DNA of 64,000 nucleotides from Telopea speciosissima (taxonomy: Eukaryota; Streptophyta; Magnoliopsida; Proteales; Proteaceae): assembly GCF_018873765.1 (NCBI RefSeq), contig NC_057924.1, forward strand, positions 21,881,542 through 21,945,541, given 5' to 3'. Both the position numbers and the translations under genes were made by a program. Of this stretch, positions 35,397-44,694 are shown piece after piece; within the stretch, counting starts at the first letter, position 1; every line of letters starts with the position of its first letter. The notes beneath the pieces are model-generated. The model ran no database searches. It had not been told where the DNA came from and worked only from the letters and a program-made list of their open reading frames with translations.

Positions 35397-36119
35397 GACG
35401 ATGCTGCCCGAGTTATTGTAGTACTCGACCTGACTTAGAGTCTCAATGCTAGGGGGAGGGAAAGGTATCGATGAAGAACATTCATGCATCATGTGTGGTG
35501 AACATTCTTTAGCATGCATTGATGATATATCTATTTTATATACTGTGATTGGTTTGATGGCTCGCTGGGCTTTGTAAGCTCATCCATCGGGAACCTTGTT
35601 TTTAGATGTGGACACAGGGACTGCCGATACTATTGGAGGAGACTCGACGTTGCCCTCGGGCGAGGACTTTGAGGCTTGGGGCGCTCAGCCAGAAGTAGAG
35701 CCGACGTCGGATTATCTTTGTGATGACTGTACCCAGGAAGGTTACTAGTTTGGACTTGTGTATCGAACTTGGTTTGACTATTTGGCATTTAGGGATCCGT
35801 GGGTGTTTGTAATAATGATTTACACCTATTACTTCTCTCTTACCCTTCGGTATTTAGTACTGGTTAACTCTTTAAATGCTTTGTTGGTGTATGACTGAAA
35901 TCATTATATTACTTATATTGTATCACCTAGAGTTCCTTATTTAAAGTGATCATTATATGTAAGTCCTTCCGCCAATCTCTGTTCTCTTCTTATTTTCCGA
36001 ATAAGCAGAAATCGGGTTCATGTACATGTCATAGCAAAGGATGTCAATCCTGTTGGATGGTTTGGGATGCGGAGGTATTCCCGTCATATTTCCCTTGGTC
36101 AAGAATTAGGGATGTGACA

Positions 36120-37324
36120 TCAATCGATGGTCATAATACAATAATCCATCACGAAAGCTGTAATGAGGATAAGCAGTAGGGTCACTTTGTAAACCAACAA
36201 CAATGACACAAAGATCTGAGTGAGAGGAAAACCTCCTATTTTAACTGAGTCAAAAAATCCAGAATTGGTGCGCTGAGTGCCAAGAGCATTGGTTCAGTGG
36301 AAGGAGCCCTTGATAACGCATCGGCTGCGGCATTATCCTTACCTGGGCGGTAAGTGATGTCAAAAACAAATTCCAATAGTTTAGACAGCTAGTGTTGCTG
36401 TTCAGGGGTTTGGATAATTTGATCTACCAATTCTTTGAGGCTTCGTTGGTCAGTCTTGATAATAAATTTCCTCCCCAATAGATACTGTCGCCACTTCATA
36501 ATGGATTGCATTATAGTGTACATCTCTCGTACGTACATAGATGCGGCTTGCATATGTGGAGAGAGATTTTTGCTAAAGAACGCCACTGGGTGAGATTCCT
36601 GGGAGAGAATCGTCGATTCCCACTCCTGATGCATCAGCCTCCATTGTAAAGGGTAGCGAAAAATCTGTAATCGCAAACAGGAGCTGAAGTCATGGCACGT
36701 CACAGGGCTTCGAAAGCAAATTGGGTTGTAGGCGTCCATAGGAATGCTCCCTTTTTTAGTAAATTTGTGAGTGGGGCTGCTATCTGAGCATAACCACGTA
36801 CAGAGCGTCGATAATACCAGGTCAGTCCTAAAAATCCTCGTAGAGATTTCAGAGAAGTGGGAACTAGCCAATTGAGTATAGCTGAGATCCTAGTGGGTCC
36901 ATTCTAACCCCTTGGGTAGACACGATGTGTCCCAAATATTCTATCGATTGTTGCCCAAAAGCACACTTTGATTCCTTAGTATATAATTTATGGAACCGTA
37001 GGGTAGTAAGGACCTCATCTAAATGTTGGAGATGCATTGACCATGATGGGCTATAGATTAAAAGATCTCATAGTGGCCTGGAATGTGGATGGGGCGTTTG
37101 TGAGCCCAAACGGCATCACCAGAAATTCGAACCGCCCATCATGTGTTCGAAACGCCATTTTGTGGACATCATTTGTCTGGATCCGAATCTGATGATAGCC
37201 AGACCTTAAGTCTAGTTTGGAAAAATAGTGTGCTTCATGTAACTCATCTAGCAGCTCATCGATGGTTGGAATAGGGAACCGATCCTTCACAGTGGCGGCA
37301 TTGAGTGTCCTATAATCAACACAA
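36120..37324 (-). pseudogene. Reina reverse transcriptase C-terminal part and RNase H
   Basis: Minus strand from 37324: [19 protein letters not shown], then [34 protein letters not shown] at about 37067, then almost at once a [20 protein letters not shown] frame. The usual spacing between these is about 20 residues more, so a small deletion has removed the segment that carries the first Asp of the catalytic pair. SKCAFGQQSIEYLGH follows. RNase H is read at 36871-36389 with PVAFFSKNLSPHMQAASMYV and LLGRKFIIKTDQRSLKEL. The enzyme is inactive. The part between RNase H and integrase is cut by LTR B. Confidence 0.85.
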
Positions 37325-39096
37325 TGATGAGCACATTTATGTGTGAAATCTTAGGGCATAAAGCATACAGTTTACCACATTGGACGGAATTACTCGGTGC
37401 TTTCTTGTGCTTTTCAGGTTTTAGGTGAATTCTTGTGAAAATGGAGGAGATGATGCTAAGGAAATATTTTTAATCTGTTTAGAGGTGTTAATGGCTTGGA
37501 TGCATAGCCCATCGAGTCAGCTTCGCAACGGTTCAAACGGCACTTGATTCTGAGTTGAAACGAAGAAGTTACGGTCGTTTCCGTAACGAAGCGCGAAAAT
37601 GGTCTATAGGGGTTTATTTGTAATTATTGACAGTCGGCCGGGGACAAAGTGAAGCGGAAGTTCGGATTTTAGGAGCCTTAACCCAATTACCAGAAGTTAT
37701 ATTTCCTGTACCCGAAAGATTCCATTTGGAGAGCTCTGGACAGTCCAACTTCAACTTGAGATATCTTGGGTTCCCGAACTCCAAATTGGACGAAATTTGG
37801 GTCTATTTTGGATAATTTTTCGTAAGGAACACAATGGTGAAGCCTATATAAGCACCCCATGCTCCACGTTTTCTAAAAGACAATGGGTATTTTATTTATT
37901 CTTGAAGGAATCCTAGTCATCACCATTACTCTCTCTCTCCTCCAACTTCTCAAGGGCACTTCTGAAATTCTAATTGGGATAGATTTATATTTTCTCATCT
38001 ATGGAAGGTTAAAAAATCAAAGCATCTTTGATTTTATTGCTTGGAGAAGATATCTACAAAGAAAATGAAGCACTTATTAGAATTTGAAGTTTTCTTTTAT
38101 AGAAATAGAAGGTCTATGTAAACAATCTTCTCTTCTTCTTCTTTCTATTTTTTTCTTTTTTCTTAAGATTCAAGGTATTGTAAAAGAGGAAGGAGAAGAG
38201 AATATTCTCTTTTCTTAGGGAATATTTCTCCTACACTTCCCTCTTCTCTCTTCTCTTCTCTTCCTCCTATAAATACCCTTTGCCCTTTGGGTTGTAAGAA
38301 GTTAGTTTTTTAGTTCAGTTTTTAATTAGTTTCTAGTTCAATTTTAATTCAGTTTTTAGTGTAATTTTTAGTTCATTCACTTAGTGAAATTTTCTCTTCT
38401 TCTCCTATTTTTGACTTTAGTTCATAGTTTGATTTCATAAGATTAAGTTCTTTCAAGTTCTTAATTTTACTTTCATAAGATTAGTTAATGGTTGTAATAG
38501 GATTAGTTTATGCTTTAATGTCTTCAATATGGTTGTAATAGTTTTAGTTTAAAGCTTCCTAGTCTAAGCTCCTTTGTTGATGACAAGACTTGGAGATTTA
38601 GAAGAGGAGGCCATGGTAAGTTCATGCAAGTATTCATTCAAGCTTCTTCAATTAATCCAGTTCAAGTACATCTAGGTTTGCATTCTCTAAACTCTCAATC
38701 TCATTCTCCCTCTCCTCTATCTCATTCTTTCTTTCTTCTTCTTCTTCTCCCTCTATTTCTTTTATTTCTTTTTTTTTATGTGGTTATTTTGTTTATGTGG
38801 TTGTGGATGTGTGGCTGCATTCTATTTTTATTCCTTCTAATTCGTTCCAATTTGCGTTAGTTTGATAGGTTAGATGCTCATGTGTTAGGACGTCAATTTA
38901 ATCCCTTAATTTTGTTAGATACTTATGAGTTAGGATGCATTAATTTTCATTAGTTTAATTAGTTTAATTTAACATTTTAATCTGGTTCACTTTGCATTAC
39001 TTTTAAGTTAGTTAAATAGAATGACGTATATCTCCTCGTGTTCGACCTGTAGCTACGATTGACCCGTACGCTTGCGGTAATTTTTTAACTCAAAAA
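37325..39096 (+). mobile_element. Solo LTR-like insertion of 1.77 kb in the Reina RT
   Basis: A foreign segment separates the KKIGR part of reverse transcriptase from its CVDYRTLN part. It starts TGATGAGCACA and is flanked by CACAA on both sides (37320-37324 and 39097-39101). That duplication restores the expected spacing of the reverse transcriptase motif. The right end, near AACTCAAAAA, lacks a clean CA, so it is slightly degenerate. It has no coding frame. Pyrimidine-rich runs and a TATAAATA box (38270-38277) suit an LTR. The start and the GACCCGTACGCTTGCGG segment near the right end recall long gypsy LTRs, but the clade is not fixed. Confidence 0.65.
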
Positions 39097-39101
39097 CACA
39101 A

Positions 39102-40943
39102 CAATGCCATCTACCGTCCTATTTTTTTAACAAGTAATACAAGTGAAGAAAAGGAGATGCTTGGGCGAATGATACCGTCCGACAACATCTCTACAACCAA
39201 CCGTTCAATTTCACCCTTTTGGAAATGAGGGTATCTGTAGGGATGAATGTTGACTGGATAAGTTCCTAGCAGTAGGTGAATGGCATGGTCATGGGGTCTG
39301 GAAGGGGGTAGATGATGTGGCGTGCTAAAGGCAGTGGCATGTCGGTGTAAGAGCTCCTGGAATTCCTCATTTTGACAGATAGTCGTTGGAACATTGAGGG
39401 GTTGTGCTTCCAGGTGGAACAGAACTGCTAAGGCATTTGTATCGACAAGCCTACACACATCCTGGTACTGTAGCTGTGTTGGGCAGGCGTTTGGATCTCC
39501 AGTTAACACCACTCGTTTCTCTCCTTCAGAAAACTCCAGCGTGGGCTTTCTATAATCGAAAAGGACTGGCCAAGCTGAGTGAGCCACTGCACTTCGAGAA
39601 AGAGATTTGCGCCAAACAACGGTAAAACATACGCATCAACAGTAAAGGAATAATGTGGTAACTTAATGGGGATTTGTTTGACCAAAGCCTCGCATATCAA
39701 CTTATTCCCACTTCCAACAACCACATTTATATTGGGTGTTGCAGTTATTGGCATACCAAGGTACTGTGCCACTCTGCTCTTTAAGAAATTATACGTGCTC
39801 CCTCCATCGACCAAGACCTGGATCGGTGAACCAGCAACATAGCCCGTGAAGCGTAACGTCGAGGGAGCTTGGTTTCCTATAAGCGAGTTATAGGAGAGGT
39901 CGGTGGTGATCTCAATCTCAGGTAGAGCTGCGTCGTTCACTTCCTACACACAAACTTTGCCTGGTGGTTCCTCTGTATTGCCACCATCATATTCTAATAG
40001 GTAGAGCTGCCATGTTTTACATCTATGACCACGAGAGAATTTATCATCACAGTTGTAGCATAATCCCTTCTCACAATGTTGTTGCATCTCGGCTGGAGAG
40101 AGATGCTTAATAGGAATTCGATTAGTTGATGCCGGAAGAGCAAGAAGGTTTGATGGAGTTGGTAGCAGACCACGGGTGGATGGTCGATAGGTTGAATGGC
40201 GGATCTCGGCAATCTTGGCCTCTTGAAACCTGGCTATTCTCACAGCCTGTGACATGATTGTTGATTCGGAAGGCCATAACCTCGTTCTTGATATCTGAGC
40301 GTAAACCTGAAACAAAACAACTCAATAAGAACGAAGGAGATACTGCGGTGGTCCTATTGGCGAGCGTTTCAAAACGGCTCTGGTAATTAGAGACTGTCGA
40401 TGTGGAAGCTTGTGGATCATCGAACTCTGTTGGTTCGAAGCGCACCTCAAGGGCTCGGGTGAATGCCATCCAGTTTGTGAGCTGGGCTGAACAGAACATC
40501 CACTGAAACCACTGGAGAGCAGCTCCATCCATGTGAAATGACAAAACTAGCAGACGTTCATCAGGGGTGTTAAGGTAGTCAAAGAATCTCTCCGCTTTGA
40601 AGATCCACCCTCTAGAATCTTCTCCATCAAAACGGGGAAATTCTAGTCGCACCATTCGTGTCTGGATGGCGACAGAGAAAGGCTGACTGGAAGCACTAGG
40701 AGATGACGCAGAAATGGGTGATGGGCTCGCAGCCGTAAGACGAAGTGCCTGCTCGAGTCTTCTGTCGATAGCCGTTAGCCTCACCATCATATCTGAGAGT
40801 GACTGCTGCTGCTCAGTGATGGATTGTTATTGCACCAACATGCTGGTCTACAACATTCCCAACTGTTCTCCTTGTACCATAGCCATCGCACCCAAGGCCT
40901 TGATCGACTCATCCAACTGCCGGAGGTAAGTTCAATCTGCCAT
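39102..40943 (-). pseudogene. Reina gag, protease and RT N-terminal part
   Basis: The ATG at 40943 opens a frame with an immediate TGA at codon 4 and more stops before 40790. From there the gag core is readable: RLEFPRFDGEDSRGWIFKAE, LVLSFHMDGAALQWFQWM, then a frame change near 40300. The knuckle GLCYNCDDKFSRGHRCK lies at about 40070-40020. After a TAG at about 39944 the same frame continues into protease (39940-39503) with VLVDGGSTYNFL, where Gly replaces the Ser usual in DSGS. Reverse transcriptase starts with FHLEAQPLNVPTT, VNIHPYRYPHFQKGEIERLV and SSLVLLVKK at about 39130, next to the insertion at 39096. Confidence 0.87.
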
Positions 40944-40986
40944 TAAAACTTCTTAATGAAAGCACCAAATGAAAACATAAAAGTTC

Positions 40987-41096
40987 CATGGGGGAAGGGA
41001 TAAGGCTATCTTCGAGGATAGCTCCTCCTAGAACAGGATAAGAAAAGAGATTTCTATTCATCAATGCCATTCTCTTCAGATTACAAATATTTATAA
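40987..41096 (-). repeat. Reina 5' LTR, first piece
   Basis: These 110 bp match the left LTR base for base with few changes. The end dinucleotide is CA where the other LTR has TG. It stops at 41096 at the Mutator-like insertion. Confidence 0.85.
41088..41096. repeat. 9-bp target duplication of the MULE, left
   Basis: TATTTATAA here is repeated at 54040-54048. The uninterrupted LTR copy has one ATATTTATAAACCC at this place, showing that the nine bases were duplicated by insertion. Confidence 0.9.
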
Positions 41097-41249
41097 GGGA
41101 AAAAGATCGCCCCTAAACGCAATGGATTAATCTAATCCGTTCGATATATACGACACATCCTAACCATTCAGAATACTTACCTCCTTACCGGTTAAGAGTT
41201 TCCCATAGCCGGTAATCGAGCAAACGAATTTTAAAAAAGAAAAAACTTA

Positions 41250-41460
41250 AAAATTAAAAATTCTAGTCTCGTCTGTGTTTCCTTTTGGGGAAAACCCTAT
41301 TTTCGGCGAACTCCTCCTTCTCAACATTCTTCGATCGTAAACTCCTGGTTATAGATCATCGAAGAAATCTGTGATCGTGGTGGGAAAAACCCTTATTTCT
41401 CCAACTGATATTAAGGGAGAATCTTTCCTCTGTTTCTCTATTTCTCTATCTCGTTCTCAC
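41250..41460 (+). promoter_or_regulatory. Leader-like sequence near the left MULE end
   Basis: A CT-rich stretch with GGAAAACCCTATTTTCGGCG and CTCCTCCTTCTC words resembles a plant 5' leader. It could belong to the GRF gene transcript that starts from the left end. No clear TATA box. Confidence 0.25.
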
Positions 41461-41589
41461 TTTATAAATATTTGCATTATGAATTTTTTGTTGAATAGTT
41501 GGATTGGATTAGATGGTGATTTTTATTTATTTTTTTGCATTATTGGCTTTATAGAAGAGGGAATAGCATCCGGCAAAGGGATTTATCAG

Positions 41590-41755
41590 CATTTGTCAAC
41601 GATTTTGTAGTGAGCATTTTGCCGAAGCCCTAGATTTGCATTAAGCATCGTTCGTTCACATGTTTGAACACCTCAACGATTTTGCAATGAGCATTTTGGC
41701 AAAGCCCTGGAATTGCATTCACCATCGATCTTTAAAATGTTTGAAGTCCTTGCAT
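41590..41755 (+). repeat. Tandem duplication, about 80 bp
   Basis: Two units contain CAACGATTTTG, GTGAGCATTTTG or ATGAGCATTTTGG, a GAAGCCCT or AAAGCCCT word and CATGTTTGAA. They start near 41598 and 41679. Confidence 0.7.
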
Positions 41756-42633
41756 TTACCTGTGATGTGTTGTTAATTTGATTTATCTATAAATTATGAT
41801 AGTTGGAATCCAAAAAATTCTTTGACCGTTGTCTCTGAAATGCACATTGCACACACACAAGTAGAGTTGGTCACAACACTCCATTGTTCCATTGAATTGG
41901 GAAGGTGATGTTCTGATCACTAAATCCGAAGTTTCTAAACTCTTTCAACTCCATACAAAAAACCCAAAACATCCCAATTTCAGGGTTTGAAGATTCAATG
42001 GCATACTAAATCCGAAGTTTCTAAACTATTTGAACTCCATTTTGAGGCACTATGGCTTACTAAAATGTGTAGAAGAGAGATGGGCATCTCCTTCACACAC
42101 ACACACAAACTAAAATAAGGAGAATTCATGGTAAAAGGAATGGTCAGTAGATAAAATCAATGTTGATCATCATTTTGTTTTTCATTATAATTGTCATTTC
42201 TTGTTTACATTTATATGGTGACCAGTCATAGCAATTCTGGAATTTTGAATTGGTGAAATTTTGTAGCAATGTAAGGGATCCTTCATTTTTCTCCTTTCTA
42301 CTGATATCATGATATCGTGATGGAATGATTGTATGTTCCCATGATTTCGAGTTAACTGACTTCTCATTTCTGATTAGGACTCATGTCGTCATATCTACAT
42401 TAATCAAAATTTTGAAACTGATTTGCTAATCTTGATTAAGCAATATGACAATTAGATGCACCTAACCCGTTCGTTGTTTTGAGATGTTTTCATAATTTCT
42501 TAATGTTGAAGCTTATCCATGATCTGCCTGTGTGAAGGTACATCCATGATTCCTCATAATGTATGAATGAGAGAACATGATTATTGTTGTCATGTTCATT
42601 AATAAGGTTACATAATTATTACTGTCTTCAAGT

Positions 42634-43090
42634 GACCACACTTGACTAAGCATTGCTTAATTCTCAGCATTTTTCAAATATTAATACATGTGTTGCTGTC
42701 TTGAATAAGACCTCAATTGATTAACCATTACTTGATTCTCAAATTATTTTTCATATGAATACATGTTGTCTTGTAGTGACCACACTTGATTAACCATTGC
42801 TTGATTCTTCAAATATTTTTTTCACATTAATACCTGTCTTGCTGTCTTGCAGTGACCACACTTGATAAACCATTGCTTGATTCGCTATTTTGGTATCATA
42901 TGAATACATGTGTAGCTACCCTGTAGTGACCACAGTATATAAACCATTGCTTGATTTAATTTCTTATATGAATACATATGTTGTTGTCCGACAGTGACTG
43001 TATTTGATAGGACATTGTTTGATTCTTATATGAAGACATGTGTGGCTATCCTACAGTGGTTGCACTTGATAAGCTTCTGTTTGAATTGTT
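42634..43090 (+). repeat. Degenerate tandem repeats, about 70-85 bp
   Basis: About six units each carry AGTGACCACACTTGAT, ACCATTGCTTGATTC and TATGAATACATG-like words in that order, with drift increasing to the right. They lie between the left MULE end and the GRF gene. Confidence 0.8.
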
Positions 43091-43528
43091 TTTCAACTTT
43101 ACATGAACACTTACCTTTTGGCTATGGTTTTCAGAATTTTGTTTAAAAATATTTCTTTTGGTCTAGTCATTGGTGAATATTTGAGATCATTCTTGATCTT
43201 CTACCCAAGCACTTGGCATACAACAAATTTTGTGTACGAAGTTCTTTATAGATGAGGAAAAGCCATATCTCCAAGGTATTAATAGGTGCCAAACAAATTT
43301 CATTTGTCCTATACCATTTATGAAGTTCACAAACCTTATCTGTGCCATACACTTGACATATTTGGTTGATTGTAGTAAAATCTACTAATTTTGAATGTTC
43401 TAATTTAGTAGGATGAATTCAGTCTTCTATGTCTACAGCATCCCATGATTTTGGTTGCAACTTACAAATTTGAATCTCCTTTGAGCTTACTTGATATTAT
43501 GCTACCGTTTGTTGGTATAATTGACCAG

Positions 43529-44056
43529 ATGACTACTTGTGAACTTTGTGGTATAAGTTGTAAGAAAAACATTGCTAGGTCAGTCAAAAATAATGGTCGA
43601 GAATATTACAATTGTCTATGACGAGGATGTGAGTTCTTCATGTGGATTGATCAGTTCAGGTTATGTGACTGTGAAAATGGACAATGTAGGGTTAGAACTT
43701 CTAAATCCGATAAAAGCAAAGGTCGGCCGTTCTGGTGCTGCCTAAACTCAATTTCGGTATGACTACCATACCAACATTTACATTATTATGTCATTTATAG
43801 CAAACGATCATGGAATTGATTCTCTGATTTTACTAACAATTGTTGAATTCAAAAATAGGCTGAACGTAAAGGGTGTGGAATGTTCAAATGGATAGAAGAT
43901 GAAGGACAATGCTCTTCTACCCAACATTCCCCAACTTTAGCTGAGGGTGTGGAAACCTCCATTACTGAAGCTCCGACGCCTTCATCTGAGTTCATGAAAG
44001 GGTATTTCATGGTAGCTATTAAAGGCTCGAAGAATCAAACAAGAGCATTAAAATAA
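43529..44056 (+). pseudogene. Tandem GRF zinc-finger gene (one premature stop)
   Basis: Exon 1 (43529-43756) reads MTTCELCGISCKKN, then NNGREYYNC, RGCEFFMWIDQ, then CDCENGQC and GRPFWCCLNSIS. Intron 43757-43858 begins GTATGA and ends AAATAG, in phase 0. Exon 2 (43859-44056) continues ERKGCGMFKWIEDEGQC and a Ser/Thr/Glu-rich tail to TAA. GRF fingers have the form C..C, then GR.F..C, then C.FF.W.D. Here there are two in tandem, the second split by the intron. The only defect seen is TGA at 43619-43621, where the family pattern suggests a Trp or Arg. GRF fingers are known as nucleic-acid-binding modules. The gene lies in the MULE opposite the transposase. It may be a second element protein or a captured host gene. 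Confidence 0.75.
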
Positions 44057-44690
44057 GTCTTTGATACCTTCAGTGGGATTGACTTAAATAAGAAGAATGA
44101 GTAATAGCTGATTTTGATGTTCAGAACGCAAGGAGGAAAGCATGCATGAGTAAAAGTTGAGAACTGAGAGATGGTGATGGTACATAAGTTAAGAAGAAGA
44201 AGATGGTGGCCTGTACTAGAATACATGGTGTTGATATTTATTTTTGTTCTATCATGGGGTGAATACAAACCGTTGTAATATTGTTATTTTAAGGTGTTTG
44301 AAAGAATGACTTGAAGTGTATTTGGTTGGGATTGATTTGGATAACTATTTCATTGTTGGTATGCTAATGGGATTGAATTACGTTTGAATGGATTTCAGTT
44401 GAATGATGTTGGATGTTAGATATTTCTGTTAAGATTATTAGTGTCTTATTTACAGGTAAGCAATATTGTATTGTATGTACCGAAATGCTGCCAACTTGAA
44501 AAATAAAATGATGTTCAATTTAAGGACTTTGTTAGGTTGTATTATTTATAGGTCTGCATTATTATATTGTATGTACTGAAATGCTGTCCAATTAAAAAAT
44601 AGAATCATGTTCGATATTAAGTATTCGGATATTTTTTCGGAATACCTCTATACAAATGGTAATCATTTATCCATTTAAACCCTACAAATA
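44057..44690. other. 3' flank of the GRF gene
   Basis: AT-rich DNA with no gene. A diverged pair of CTGCATTATTATATTG / GCAATATTGTATTGTATGTAC segments at about 44455 and 44555 forms a local duplication. Confidence 0.5.
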
Positions 44691-44694
44691 CCCT

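Larger units (their letters stand above)
33100..36119 (+). mobile_element. Solo LTR, Tekay/Del-like (LTR B)
   Basis: The 3,020-bp segment starts TGTTACACTCG and ends GGGATGTGACA. It is flanked by CCAAT (33095-33099) and TCAAT (36120-36124), a 5-bp duplication with one change. It interrupts the Reina integrase region. Its 3' third aligns block by block with LTRs A and C: CTACGACCCTTCCGACAG, then GGTGTCGGGCAAACCC, then CCCGAGTTATTGTAGTA, then TGACTTAGAG. No internal sequence is present. Confidence 0.88.

Noticed and set aside
37883..38068. 61-codon plus-strand frame in the 1.77-kb LTR
   Set aside because: It is short and hydrophobic, without a domain, within an LTR untranslated region.
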